64,000 nt of DNA from Marinoscillum pacificum (GTDB lineage Bacteria; Bacteroidota; Bacteroidia; Cytophagales; Cyclobacteriaceae), in NCBI RefSeq assembly GCF_024714495.1, contig NZ_JAMZMJ010000001.1, positions 434,001 to 498,000 of the forward strand. The letters run 5' to 3'. The stretch's first letter is position 1. Each line of letters opens with the position of its first letter. A program made the position numbers and the translations under genes. The notes under the pieces were generated by a model, which worked only from the letters and a program-made list of their open reading frames with translations, was not told the origin of the DNA and ran no database searches. Positions 54,474 through 63,921 of this stretch are shown here, piece after piece.

Positions 54474-55076
54474 TTATTTCTCAATTGTTCTAAAAGTTAG
54501 GTTCACTCTTGGCGAGTGGGCCTTTTTTGTTGGAGGAAGACGATGGAGCCAAAATGTTTGAGTAACTCCTGCCATAATTAATAAAGACCCATGCTGTAGG
54601 ACCAGTGAAACCGTTTCTTTAGTTGACATATGCTTGAAAGCAAACTTTCGCTCAGCCCCAAATGATACTGAAGCTATAGCTCCATGCTTCTTCAAATCTT
54701 CTTCCCCATCTGAATGCCAGGCCATTCCTTCTGATCCATCATGGTATAAATTAAGCAAACAAGAGTTGAACGTCTCTCCAGAAATATCTTCAATTTGCTT
54801 TTTAAGTTTCAATAATTCAGGAGTCCAGGGAAGAGCAGTTTTGGTGTGATTAGAGTAAGTGTAGGAAAATGCCTGATCTCCGTACCAGGCCACTTTGCGC
54901 TTGGTCTCTATGCGTTTTCCAAAAATAAACGCTACATCAGGTTGCCATTCTATTTCTTCAAGGAGCAGTTCATATGATCTGGTAGACTCCTGCACTGGAA
55001 AGACCTGACCATAATACCGAACTTCTCCATCCCGGGGTAATAGGTTCTTATTTGACTCTCTTTGAAATAACTCCAT
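54474..55076 (-). CDS. alkB: AlkB-like 2-oxoglutarate/Fe(II) dioxygenase
   Basis: A 200-residue oxygenase. The iron ligands are H121 and D123 (WHSDGE) and H178 (FWLHRLP). R190 and R196 (SPRVNLTFR) bind 2-oxoglutarate. The nucleotide-recognition lid is around WYGDQAFSYTYS. It matches the AlkB-family DNA/RNA repair enzymes that remove methyl groups oxidatively, and looks closest to the ALKBH2/3-like type without an Ada partner. It is encoded alone, 20 bp upstream of the MtfA-like gene on the same strand, and converges on the GH64 gene. Confidence 0.92.
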   Translation of the reverse strand: MELFQRESNKNLLPRDGEVRYYGQVFPVQESTRSYELLLEEIEWQPDVAFIFGKRIETKRKVAWYGDQAFSYTYSNHTKTALPWTPELLKLKKQIEDISGETFNSCLLNLYHDGSEGMAWHSDGEEDLKKHGAIASVSFGAERKFAFKHMSTKETVSLVLQHGSLLIMAGVTQTFWLHRLPPTKKAHSPRVNLTFRTIEK

Positions 55077-55095
55077 ATCCTTTTGTACTCACCAA

Positions 55096-55968
55096 CTACT
55101 TCATACAGCAATCTTTATACTTCTTACCACTTCCACAAGGACATTTGGCATTACGAGGAATCTCTTTGGGTTTATTGTACGAATGCTCATAGAAGATATT
55201 GGTTGGATCTTGATGAAACACTTCTGTTAGCAACTTATACAATTCAGGTTCTTTGTCTTCCAACTGGTGCGGTCTTTCAAAAAAATATTCGCTAGCTACC
55301 GCAAAAAACTCCTTTTCGTTGTAAGCGGCATATTCATCAATATTGCTATGGCCCTTTTTGATTTCATCAGTTTTCTTTTTGATAAGCGCCATCCAGGGAA
55401 TACTGTGCATTTTATCATGAAAACCTGGTGGTATTCCGTCAATTTCACCATCCTCTTTGTCAAACAAGTGGGCAAACTCATGAATGCCTACATTGCGCAT
55501 ATCATTATTGATATCAAATCCTCGGTGTAAGGCTGGTTTGGACAAGATCACTTTACCTTCCATGGGTCCGTTCCCCACCATCCCCGACATTCTTGCATTA
55601 GGACCACCGATGTTGTAGTGCTCATCAAAAAGACCTGGATATAAGATAACCTCATCCAGATAATTATACGTCCATTGAGGAAATCCAAATAATGGAATCA
55701 CGGCACTTGCAGCGACTAACAAACGATCTTCAAGTGTTATATCTACCTGAGCTCCATTAATAGGTACATGTTCCAGAAAATTACGAATATCCGATTCGAA
55801 CTGAGCCTTTTGTACTTCATTCAAGTTTTGATAAAAGTGAACTTCCTCATTAAGAATGTTCTTCCACTTTTGTGGTGCCTGAAGGATTTTTTCCTTACCT
55901 GGATTGAGTACTTTCCAGGTATAAAACACTAAGCCAACCACGGCGGCTCCAAAGATGTATATTGCCAT
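55096..55968 (-). CDS. MtfA-like zinc peptidase with C-terminal SEC-C motif
   Basis: A 290-residue protein. It has one N-terminal membrane helix (IYIFGAAVVGLVFYTW), then an M90/MtfA-type peptidase domain with HEFAH (H163, E164, H167) and the third ligand likely in AVASEYFFERP. It ends in a SEC-C zinc motif (CPCGSGKKYKDCCMK, about residues 273-290), which most MtfA proteins lack. In enterobacteria MtfA controls the glucose transporter by titrating Mlc. That pathway is not expected here, so the target is unknown. Confidence 0.92.
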   Translation of the reverse strand: MAIYIFGAAVVGLVFYTWKVLNPGKEKILQAPQKWKNILNEEVHFYQNLNEVQKAQFESDIRNFLEHVPINGAQVDITLEDRLLVAASAVIPLFGFPQWTYNYLDEVILYPGLFDEHYNIGGPNARMSGMVGNGPMEGKVILSKPALHRGFDINNDMRNVGIHEFAHLFDKEDGEIDGIPPGFHDKMHSIPWMALIKKKTDEIKKGHSNIDEYAAYNEKEFFAVASEYFFERPHQLEDKEPELYKLLTEVFHQDPTNIFYEHSYNKPKEIPRNAKCPCGSGKKYKDCCMK

Positions 55969-56029
55969 AATGTAAAATCTGCTGCAAGAATAACGATCCT
56001 AAAGTGAATCAGTTTAGTAGAAATTAATA

Positions 56030-56057
56030 AAGCCACAGAGATATCTCTCTATGGCTT
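56030..56057 (-). terminator. Terminator after the small STAS-like gene
   Basis: AAGCCACAGAGA (56030-56041) and TCTCTATGGCTT (56046-56057) pair at 11 of 12 positions around a 4-base loop. On the minus strand the stem is followed by TTATTAATTT, so it should stop transcription of the gene ending at 56082. Confidence 0.8.
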
Positions 56058-56081
56058 CAAAATATGACTATCAACTATTAA

Positions 56082-56480
56082 TTATTCCTGATCAGGATCG
56101 ATGGCATCTGTTAGCCAAGCCTGCCCAACTTCTTCAAAATTTTCCGTTTGAGAAGCATCTATAAATCTCTCATATTCATAGACTCCTGTTTCCTTAGCAA
56201 TTCTTTTAAATTGTAGCGTTGTAACCGGGTTATTCAGCAAGAGAACAGACCTTACCAATCCTCCTTGCTTAAACATTCTTTGTGCTTTATCAATGATCGC
56301 TTTAGACTCTGGAGGCAATGGTTTTAAATCCCTGTTATCAACCATTACACAGTATTCAGTTAGACCGGAATCTTCCAAGGTCTTCTCGGCTTTATCAAAA
56401 TACTCCTGCATTTCGAATTCTTTGATAAACCCACTGAAAGTGAATTTGAACCCGTAATCTTTTATCTCAATTTTGTACAT
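56082..56480 (-). CDS. Small SpoIIAA/STAS-like protein
   Basis: A 132-residue soluble protein. Strands and helices alternate as in the SpoIIAA-like family of STAS-fold proteins: YKIEIKDYGFKFTFSG, then EYFDKAEKTLEDSG, VMVDNRDL, and VRSVLLLNNPVTTLQFKRIAKETGV. The conserved Ser of anti-sigma antagonists is not obvious. It stands alone between the oxidoreductase and MtfA-like genes, with its own terminator. Function unknown. Confidence 0.65.
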   Translation of the reverse strand: MYKIEIKDYGFKFTFSGFIKEFEMQEYFDKAEKTLEDSGLTEYCVMVDNRDLKPLPPESKAIIDKAQRMFKQGGLVRSVLLLNNPVTTLQFKRIAKETGVYEYERFIDASQTENFEEVGQAWLTDAIDPDQE

Positions 56481-56554
56481 TCTACTGCAATAATTTCTTA
56501 ATCAAAAATACGAGTGAGAATGTACTATCAGATTTAGATTTCGATAGACAGACC

Positions 56555-57586
56555 TTATTGATCGTTAACTGGATCTCCCATTTTTACAACCACCTTTCCA
56601 ACACTTTCGCGTGACTCTAAAAAGGCATGTGCTTGAGGCAATTCCTCAAATTCATACACTTTTCCAATGACAGGTACTATCCCATGTAGGTGTGTGAATG
56701 CTATCAGTTCAGTCCAAACGGATCTGGTAACTTCGGGCTTAGTTGTTAAATAGCCAATGTGTGTTGCTGTCAGTGATTGTGACTGAATGGCAAGCTCCAT
56801 TACTCCGGCTTTTGGGGCGTCTCGCCATGCTGGCCACCAGGTCCAGGGCTGCCATTTTTTCAGCGGAATACTCGCATAACCCGTAACAATCATTCTTCCG
56901 AAAGGTGCCAGCAGTAATTTACTTTTCCTGAATACCTCTCCACCCACTACTTCAAGACAAACATCAATATTGGTCCATTCATTTCGAATGACTTCCTCGA
57001 AATCCTCATTTTGATAATTGATGGCTAGTTGTGCACCCAGTGATTTGATAAGTTCCAGCTTTTCTTTTTTACTCGCAGTTCCGGCTACTTTGGCTCCGAA
57101 CTTTGATGCCAACTGGACAGCGGCTGTCCCTACTCCACCTGCGGCTGCCTGAACAAGGACTTTCTCTCCTACAGACAATTTTCCCAATTTGAATAATGCC
57201 ACCCAAGCAGTAATATAATTGACAAGAAATGCCGCTCCTTGTTGCCAGGTCCATCCTAAGGGAATAGGAAATACCAGATGCGATTTGCTTTTCATGAATT
57301 CAGCATAAGCGCCATACTGCGCACCCATAATCACCCGATCGCCAACCATACAATTAGTCACTTCTGAGCCAACCTGAACCACTTCGCCGACAGCCTCCAT
57401 TCCCGGAACATAAGGTCTTTTTGGAGCCCAGCTATACTGCCCCTTACGAGACAATACCTCTGCGTAGTTAATTCCTATAGCCTTTACCTTAATCAGGACT
57501 TCATCAGGACCTATTTCAGGTTTAGGAACTTCTGTTAGTTGTAGTTTATTGATTCCTCCCGGAGATTTAAACAGGTATGCCTTCAT
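56555..57586 (-). CDS. Zinc-free medium-chain oxidoreductase (VAT1/quinone-oxidoreductase-like)
   Basis: A 343-residue MDR enzyme. The GroES-like half has the usual VPGMEAVGEVVQVGSEV, and the Rossmann half has QAAAGGVGTAAVQLASKFGA. No zinc-ligand pattern is seen. Tryptophan-rich text in the C-terminal third (KKWQPWTWWPAWRD) is unusual and may contact a membrane or a hydrophobic substrate. It probably reduces quinones or enals with NADPH. It is a second member of the same superfamily as the gene at 31164, but the two are not close relatives. Confidence 0.9.
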   Translation of the reverse strand: MKAYLFKSPGGINKLQLTEVPKPEIGPDEVLIKVKAIGINYAEVLSRKGQYSWAPKRPYVPGMEAVGEVVQVGSEVTNCMVGDRVIMGAQYGAYAEFMKSKSHLVFPIPLGWTWQQGAAFLVNYITAWVALFKLGKLSVGEKVLVQAAAGGVGTAAVQLASKFGAKVAGTASKKEKLELIKSLGAQLAINYQNEDFEEVIRNEWTNIDVCLEVVGGEVFRKSKLLLAPFGRMIVTGYASIPLKKWQPWTWWPAWRDAPKAGVMELAIQSQSLTATHIGYLTTKPEVTRSVWTELIAFTHLHGIVPVIGKVYEFEELPQAHAFLESRESVGKVVVKMGDPVNDQ

Positions 57587-57639
57587 GGTACTTAATTATC
57601 CATCAAAGGTAGTCCCGATTACAAAGAGTCTATATTGAA

Positions 57640-58893
57640 CTATTGAATTTTTGGCCACACGCTGTATCGAACATCTGTGAAGGTACCTCGTGATTTTTCA
57701 GTAATTAGTTCTTCCACCCGACCGATGTATGTTTCCGACTCATCTAGTTTAACAAACTGAGCATAAGCGAACTCAATCTTATCAATGTCCCCAAGAGGTG
57801 CATAAGAGTCAACGATTTCATCAGGAATGGCAATAGGTTGAATCTGCGAACCTTCTGGAGTTATAAAACTCCAAACAAAATAATCTCCTGCTTCCGAATA
57901 TCTAAAATCTACTTCTGCATAACTGTATGCTTGATCTATACTAACTGAAAAACGATCAAAAGCAGTATTTGCAACATCACTAGAAAAACCGTTGACAACT
58001 ATTTCTGAAGGAAGATTCTCAACGATACTTTGATAGTATACATTTTGATTATAATCAGAAGAGCTGCTCACATTACCAGCAAGAGTTACCGCATAAAATG
58101 GATAACCACTCACATAACCCAATTCTTGATGATCAGAGTTTGAAGATGATTGAGAATTTGACCAGGGAGTTAAATCAGATAGTTCATCAACTCTACTGAA
58201 TGAAGCATCATAAAGTCCGTCTATACTTCCATGCAGTTCTGGAAGTGACATAGATACAGGTGTCATTGATTTGAAATCCCCATATGAAATAGAGAGTTCA
58301 TCATCAGGCAACACCCCGTTCAATTCATAATAAACTGGTTTTCCTTCTTTGTAACTTGATATCAAAAGGTCTGACTCATCCTGATACAGAAAAACTGTGG
58401 CAGTATATTGGCCATTTTCATAAATAACCGACGACCTGTCTATATTATAGAAACTCTGTGAAAAACCATCGTTGAAAATAAAGGAATAAAAACCATCCAG
58501 ACCGTCGTTGAAATCGTCAATAGTAACGGTAAACGAGCCAATAGCCTCCCTTTCTTCAATTTCTAGATTGGCTGATCCATCAAAAGTAAAATTGCTATTT
58601 CTAGGAATATCGTGATAAGTTTTAAGACGAAATGCATACCCATTTCTTTCAGGCATTACAAATGTTACACTCACAGATTCGTCATTGGTTCCTCCAGATA
58701 ATCGAATAACCTCTCCTTCCTGAGTTACTTGCTTGTAATTCAAAACTTTCCCTTTGGAATCAGAGACTACCACCCAGTCGAACCATTCGACAGCATTGGT
58801 TGTAAAAAGTGTACCAAACTCTACTTCTTCTTCTTTGCACCCAACCAACAAAATCGGAAGGAGCACTACTAGTATTAACTTCTTCATACTCAA
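57640..58893 (-). CDS. Lipoprotein of unknown function
   Basis: A 417-residue lipoprotein (lipobox PILLVGC). The mature part is beta-rich with several domains and no Cys after the lipobox. It has an acidic start (KEEEVEFGTLF) and repeated short strands such as GSFTVTIDDFNDGLDGFYSFIF. No catalytic motif or known domain is recognised. It is a single gene, with gaps of about 53 bp and 117 bp to its neighbours on the same strand. Confidence 0.75.
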   Translation of the reverse strand: MSMKKLILVVLLPILLVGCKEEEVEFGTLFTTNAVEWFDWVVVSDSKGKVLNYKQVTQEGEVIRLSGGTNDESVSVTFVMPERNGYAFRLKTYHDIPRNSNFTFDGSANLEIEEREAIGSFTVTIDDFNDGLDGFYSFIFNDGFSQSFYNIDRSSVIYENGQYTATVFLYQDESDLLISSYKEGKPVYYELNGVLPDDELSISYGDFKSMTPVSMSLPELHGSIDGLYDASFSRVDELSDLTPWSNSQSSSNSDHQELGYVSGYPFYAVTLAGNVSSSSDYNQNVYYQSIVENLPSEIVVNGFSSDVANTAFDRFSVSIDQAYSYAEVDFRYSEAGDYFVWSFITPEGSQIQPIAIPDEIVDSYAPLGDIDKIEFAYAQFVKLDESETYIGRVEELITEKSRGTFTDVRYSVWPKIQ

Positions 58894-59010
58894 TTAATCA
58901 TTAGTCCTTAATTGAAAATTAATCAATTAAACACATTACAACCAACTAAATATCAGAGTTTTAATGAAATAACCAGAATATTTTACAAATACCGCAAACA
59001 AACAAACTAT

Positions 59011-60933
59011 TTAGAGAGTAAACTCTTTCATAGAGTCTTTGAGCTTTGTTGCTTGAGTATTGATTTCAGCACTGTTTCTATTGAACTCTTTCATGCCTCC
59101 AAACAGTTCATTGGCGGAACTAGCAACCTCTTCAGCACTTGCCGCCGCCTGTTCAGAAATCAACAATACGGATTCAAATGATTCGAAGACTTCAGAAATT
59201 CGTTGAGTTTGAACTTCCGTAATACTTTTCACATTATTTGAATATTGTAGGGTTCGTTTAGATTCACCTGAAATGACCGCCAATATCTCATGTGTCTTTC
59301 GAGTTGACTCTACTCCACTAGAAACCTTCTTGTTCATTTCTGTAATCACAGAAGATGTTTGCTTAATATCACTTTGCACATCCTGCACAATCTGTTCGAT
59401 CATACTTGTTGAGCTCTTAGCACTTTCAGCAAGCTTCTTAATCTCTCCTGCCACTACAGCAAATCCTCTCCCATTTTCTCCTGCCTGGGCAGCTTCAATA
59501 GCCGCATTCAGTGCGAGTAAATTGGTCTGAGAGGTAATTTCATTGATCACATTGAGTATCTGAGCAATCTCTTGAGAACGCTTAGATAACACGTTAATGG
59601 AATCCAAAGTCTTACCCGCATATTCCTCAACACTTTTGATATCGTTAACGACCGTAGTTACAATATCAATTCCCTGATCGCTACTTTTAGCTCCTTCTTC
59701 TGCCACCTGGTTGATGCTATCTACATCTTCTTCCATTTGCTTAGCACTAGACAGTACTTCTTCGATAATTCTAGAGGTATTTTCAATATCCTGCAATTGG
59801 TGTTGAGCTCCAGAACTTACCCGACCTATGGCATCAGCGATTTCATTGGTGGTAATTTCCATTTCACCACTATAAGCCATCATCTCATTGGTTGCACCAG
59901 TTATCTGCTCAATGCCGGAAGAAACATCTCCCAATAAAGACCTCAGGTTAGTGAGAGCAATATTCATGTTATCGAACAACTCCTTGATCTCTCCTTGAGC
60001 ATCGGTATCTATATGATCTGTAAGTTTACCTTGAGACAGATTGGCAGCAATTAAATTGATACGATCTATGGGCTCAGATACTGCATCTAACATATTATTG
60101 ATAGAATTCGCCAGATTACTCCAAACTCCCGACTTATTCTCAAGCTGCATTCTAGACCCCAGGTTTCCTTCTTTTCCGGCCTGGTCAACCACATCCTTGG
60201 TCTCCACAATAATGTTGTCAATGATATTGTTAAAATCATTGCCCAACGCCATCATTGCCTCGTTGATTGACTGATGTTGATAAGCTTCATTATTAGTGAT
60301 CCTGGAGGCAACCTTTTGCACATTTTTCGCCAGTTCATTCATCTCATCTAGCTGAGACTGTACTTTAGCCGCATTCTCATAACGACTTCTAGTCTGCTCC
60401 TGCAAACGAAATGACATCCATGCTGAAACAGCAACACCTAAAACGGCTAGCCCCATATGATAGGCAAAGGTCATATTTGTTAGCACATCCATATTAATGA
60501 AGTACTGGAGATATTCCTCCTGTCCCTGACGCACCAAAACAAATATGCTCACATGATGAATGACAATGATCAATGCGAACGGAATGTATACCAACCAATC
60601 TTTGTAAATAATCAGAATCATGGGCATGATGAAAAACCAGAAGTGCATTTCATACAATCCATGAAGCTGAGCCAGAAACTGCACCATATACAAAGCCATA
60701 ACCGACGCTCCCAACATTCTAGATATCAGTCTTGTGGAATATATCCATTGTGCAATCAAATAAATCACCATGTTGGCTGTTCCCATTCCAATACCAAGTT
60801 TCCAGGTATCGTAATGAGCTGAAATTCCTATGCCAAAGATCCAAAGCATCACTATCATTCCTGTGATGATTCGCTCTGATTCTTTATTCACATCAATAAG
60901 ATTTCGCGATTTTGTACTTAGGGTAAATTTCAT
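59011..60933 (-). CDS. Methyl-accepting chemotaxis protein with six-helix N-terminal domain
   Basis: A 640-residue receptor. About six membrane helices lie in residues 20-185, with a His-rich core (LHGLYEMHFWFF and then YKDW and IVIHHVSIF). A HAMP-like region follows at about 270-335 (PIDRINLIAANLSQGKLTD), then a long cytoplasmic coiled coil with the chemoreceptor hairpin tip (QTNLLALNAAIEAAQAGENG, then FAVVAGEIKKLAESAKSS). It would control a CheA/CheW complex, but no che gene is in the window. It is encoded 6 bp after a thioredoxin-like protein gene and is probably co-transcribed with it. Confidence 0.94.
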   Translation of the reverse strand: MKFTLSTKSRNLIDVNKESERIITGMIVMLWIFGIGISAHYDTWKLGIGMGTANMVIYLIAQWIYSTRLISRMLGASVMALYMVQFLAQLHGLYEMHFWFFIMPMILIIYKDWLVYIPFALIIVIHHVSIFVLVRQGQEEYLQYFINMDVLTNMTFAYHMGLAVLGVAVSAWMSFRLQEQTRSRYENAAKVQSQLDEMNELAKNVQKVASRITNNEAYQHQSINEAMMALGNDFNNIIDNIIVETKDVVDQAGKEGNLGSRMQLENKSGVWSNLANSINNMLDAVSEPIDRINLIAANLSQGKLTDHIDTDAQGEIKELFDNMNIALTNLRSLLGDVSSGIEQITGATNEMMAYSGEMEITTNEIADAIGRVSSGAQHQLQDIENTSRIIEEVLSSAKQMEEDVDSINQVAEEGAKSSDQGIDIVTTVVNDIKSVEEYAGKTLDSINVLSKRSQEIAQILNVINEITSQTNLLALNAAIEAAQAGENGRGFAVVAGEIKKLAESAKSSTSMIEQIVQDVQSDIKQTSSVITEMNKKVSSGVESTRKTHEILAVISGESKRTLQYSNNVKSITEVQTQRISEVFESFESVLLISEQAAASAEEVASSANELFGGMKEFNRNSAEINTQATKLKDSMKEFTL

Positions 60934-60939
60934 GGCGAA

Positions 60940-61536
60940 TTAATTTATGGGACAACCTGTAAATGAAACTTGATAATTCGTAAATAATGGTGGTTGATTA
61001 TTAGATGCTAAAAACCTCAGCGCAACAGCAGGCGCTGACGAATAGATCGTGGTAGCACTGCACAGCCCACTACCGTCAGAATAATTTCCAGTAAAATACA
61101 AGCTCTGATTTCTATCAATGATTAATGCATGAGGAGTAGTGGGTACATTTAACTGTTGAGTCAGCTCAAAATTAGAATCTTGAAATATGCTAACCGATTC
61201 TGGTAACTGATAGGCTTTTCTTAAATCCCGTTCGGTTAAAGAAGATCCATTTATGATCATATAATTACATGTTTCAGGGTACTTATCAATTATTAGTGGT
61301 AGATGTTCCAAACTGACTTTGGAATCAACACATCGCTCGTCAAAGAAGTGTATATATAAGGGTTTGGATATATCTGTCTTGATATCTGCCAGAAGAATTT
61401 TATCACCTACCTTCAGTGAAGATTGTTCTTTCACAAAATAAAATTGAAATTCTTCATCCCAATAAATGGACAAGGAAGCTGTAAGGCATATTAGTATACC
61501 AATCAACGCGCTAATATGACGAGCGAGTAATTTCAA
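60940..61536 (-). CDS. Thioredoxin-like, membrane-anchored protein (DUF6436-like)
   Basis: A 198-residue protein with one N-terminal hydrophobic helix (ALIGILICLTASLSIYW) and a thioredoxin-like domain (KVGDKILLADIKTDISKPLYIHFFDERCVDS, then TPHALIIDRNQSLYFTGNYSDG). The usual CxxC is replaced by a lone Cys (ERCVDS). A second Cys near GLCSATT and one at FTGCPIN could form disulfides. The fold assignment is by pattern. It lies 6 bp upstream of the chemoreceptor gene, so redox sensing in front of the receptor is one guess. Confidence 0.68.
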   Translation of the reverse strand: MKLLARHISALIGILICLTASLSIYWDEEFQFYFVKEQSSLKVGDKILLADIKTDISKPLYIHFFDERCVDSKVSLEHLPLIIDKYPETCNYMIINGSSLTERDLRKAYQLPESVSIFQDSNFELTQQLNVPTTPHALIIDRNQSLYFTGNYSDGSGLCSATTIYSSAPAVALRFLASNNQPPLFTNYQVSFTGCPIN

Positions 61537-61904
61537 ATGATTCTAATGAATTTCACCTCTAGATTAACGTGTTTCATTTACCTTAATAGGATTTATTCGA
61601 TAATTGGCTGTATTTAATCGGTAATTTGAGAACTACAAGTCTCCGATCAACAAATAACCAATAGTAATTGAACCTTATCGTATTACTGAGGATATTGAAA
61701 CTTGTGCAACCGCCTATTGATCGCTAATCTCCGAAGCATAAAGCAAAGAAGAATTATCTGGTAACAAGTAAGGGTTACTCTGACTCTGTTGGATAATGGT
61801 GTCGGGAAATTAGGAATAGAAAACTCCTCCAGTTTGGAAATACAAGACCAAAAAAACACGACATCACTATGAGGAGTAACGCCGTGTTGGTGTTCAACAA
61901 AATA
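61537..61904. other. Gene-free stretch
   Basis: No coding frame with credible composition was found. Small inverted repeats exist (for example GTAAC / GTTAC near 61762-61777 and AACACG / CGTGTT near 61855-61890). None has the form of a strong terminator. The left end should contain the promoter of the thioredoxin-like and chemoreceptor pair. Confidence 0.6.
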
Positions 61905-62771
61905 TTACTTTTTTGATTTAAAAGCACCTTCAATAAGCGCTGGATCATAATCAGAAGCCACAATTTTCTCATTGGCATACACAAAAAGTGCTGTGGTAAA
62001 CACTGTGCTTGCTACTTTGAAAAGTAATCCAGTAAAAAGTAGCAAACAACCACCAATTACCAGTCCGGTGATAAGTCCAGCTATCTCGAAATAGTTTGTC
62101 AACAATATCGTTAGGCCTACTCCTCCTGCAATTACAGCAACATACGCAAAGAAAGTCATCAAGCCCAGACCTATACTGCGAACGATGTTTTCACCCCAGG
62201 TTTCCTTTACGGCGCTCATAGATTTTTTCACTGCATCTATTGGACCCAGACCATCATATACCAATATTGGAACCACGAAAATCGTAGCGATACTCCATGC
62301 AGCCCCCATTAAGCCAATAATGATTCTTCCAACAATCTCTCCTACTTTTCCAAAACTTGTAACGGCTCGTTCCAGTACGTTTAACAACAGTCCAACACTT
62401 GCGGATAACAAACTCCAGCGAATGATTAACCCAATACGAGAAAAGGCAAATCTGATACTCTCACCAAAAGTAGCATCTCCACCTTCAAATCTGATTTTGG
62501 CCGTGTAAACCACACAGACATTGAAGAAGGTGGCAATGAATGCCAAACCAAAATAGGTCGCAAAAATGATGATGTACTGATATACTTCCAGCTCGCTAAC
62601 AGGTTGACCTTGATTGATAATTTCAGACAACACTGAAGGTACGATCATAGCAATGGAGAAAATGGCACTGAAAACAAAAGAAAGTAAAGCAAACGCCAAC
62701 AATTCCCTGTCTTTATTGATAACACGAAAAGACATTTTAGTGATCTGCCAGCTTCGACTGAATACGTTCAT
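61905..62771 (-). CDS. DUF6159 family membrane protein
   Basis: A 288-residue protein with about six hydrophobic helices. The opening FSRSWQITKMSFRVINKDRELLAF and the segment FVVPILVYDGLGPIDAVKKSMSAVKETWGENI are typical of the DUF6159 family. The latter helix-loop also recurs in glycerophosphoryl-diester-like membrane proteins. The function is unknown. It is transcribed alone on the minus strand. Confidence 0.82.
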   Translation of the reverse strand: MNVFSRSWQITKMSFRVINKDRELLAFALLSFVFSAIFSIAMIVPSVLSEIINQGQPVSELEVYQYIIIFATYFGLAFIATFFNVCVVYTAKIRFEGGDATFGESIRFAFSRIGLIIRWSLLSASVGLLLNVLERAVTSFGKVGEIVGRIIIGLMGAAWSIATIFVVPILVYDGLGPIDAVKKSMSAVKETWGENIVRSIGLGLMTFFAYVAVIAGGVGLTILLTNYFEIAGLITGLVIGGCLLLFTGLLFKVASTVFTTALFVYANEKIVASDYDPALIEGAFKSKK

Positions 62772-62835
62772 AGACTTTGGTTAGATTAGTATGGATCAAT
62801 AATAGCCAAAAACCACTGTTTGTCAAAGAATCAAA

Positions 62836-63213
62836 CTAATGTTTGACAACATATCGATCAATCAAAGCTGCAACTCCAATTCCCACGGTATAACACCAGA
62901 GATCACTCCATTTAAATCCATATCCCAATACAAGTGCCATGCTGGGAATACTTCTGATTTGATTCATCCAATCCGTCTGAATCAGTTGAGTAAACTCAAT
63001 GAAGAAAGCGAATAACATAGCCAGGGTTATTTTTAAAGAAATCCTTCCTTTCGGATTAAGCACGGCAATTAGAAAATAGACCATTGATGCCCAGAGAACA
63101 TCCCCTACATACGCATCACTCCAATCTGGAAAATCATAGAAGGATGAACGTGAAAACAGGCCTAGAGCAATACAAATCAAGCTGGCAACAGCATAGCGAA
63201 TTCTACTATTCAT
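62836..63213 (-). CDS. DUF2809 membrane protein
   Basis: A 125-residue protein with four hydrophobic helices (start MNSRIRYAVASL at 63213; the longer frame to 63309 overlaps the next gene and adds an implausible N terminus). Family features are RSSFYDFPDWSDAYVGDVLWASMVYFL, FIEFTQLIQ and YTVGIGVAALID. DUF2809 proteins are small membrane proteins of unknown function. Confidence 0.85.
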   Translation of the reverse strand: MNSRIRYAVASLICIALGLFSRSSFYDFPDWSDAYVGDVLWASMVYFLIAVLNPKGRISLKITLAMLFAFFIEFTQLIQTDWMNQIRSIPSMALVLGYGFKWSDLWCYTVGIGVAALIDRYVVKH

Positions 63214-63280
63214 AGCGCTAATATAAAATAAAAGTACTTTGTATTGCAAAGCGATAAGTAAAAATAAAAGCATTGATCTC

Positions 63281-63907
63281 TCAACGCCCTTGTGGTCCTT
63301 TGCCTGCAAACACTAAAGGTTTACTCTTTTGAATGCGATTTATCCTGGTTTGGACCTGTTTAGGCTGGGTATAATTCAAGATAAACCCTCTCTGACGGCC
63401 TGGAGTCAATGCTTCGAATGCTGTTTGAAATTGTGGATCTTTTTTAAATTCTTCTAATAACTCCTCAGGATATTCTAATTCATCTTTCTGCTTAAAATCA
63501 ACTTTCAAACCAAGACGTTCTACTTCAATAGCTTCATATACGTAAGCCTTGAGATCTTCCTTCAAATCTTCGATCTGTTTGAGCGAAGTAATTTTAATGA
63601 TTCGAGCTGATTGTGAATTTTCTCCCTGACTATGCAAAAGTGCTTTTGCATCTTGTAACAATACACCTTTAAAGAAACTAAGACTCGTGTACTCCTTAAA
63701 AGCACTAACCACACAAACATTAGCTCCTTCGTAGGTGTAACAAGGAATACTCCATTTCAATTCTTCAGTCAAACCACAATCCAATACAATCTGACGTAAA
63801 ACAACCAATTCCTTTGGCCATCGATGCACTTTGCAGTCGGGAGTACCACCGAGTTTACATCGACCACACCCCTCTTCTAGATAATTATCAATTGCTGGAT
63901 TCTTCAT
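63281..63907 (-). CDS. YdeI/OmpD-associated-type protein with DUF1801 domain
   Basis: A 208-residue soluble protein. The N-terminal part has a Cys pair (GCGRCKLGGTPDC) and the DUF1801 fold (LKWSIPCYTYEGANVCVVSAFKEYTSLSFFKG). The C-terminal part has the YdeI signature (LTPGRQRGFILNYTQPKQVQTRINRI). It is often annotated as OmpD-associated YdeI; its role is not established. The start codon is 14 bp from a nine-copy 7-bp tandem repeat, so copy number could affect expression. Confidence 0.88.
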   Translation of the reverse strand: MKNPAIDNYLEEGCGRCKLGGTPDCKVHRWPKELVVLRQIVLDCGLTEELKWSIPCYTYEGANVCVVSAFKEYTSLSFFKGVLLQDAKALLHSQGENSQSARIIKITSLKQIEDLKEDLKAYVYEAIEVERLGLKVDFKQKDELEYPEELLEEFKKDPQFQTAFEALTPGRQRGFILNYTQPKQVQTRINRIQKSKPLVFAGKGPQGR

Positions 63908-63921
63908 TTGGCTAAAACTAA

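Noticed and set aside
61775-61984. 69-codon minus-strand frame
   Set aside because: It overlaps the end of the DUF6159 gene in another frame and shows no family, signal or helix pattern.
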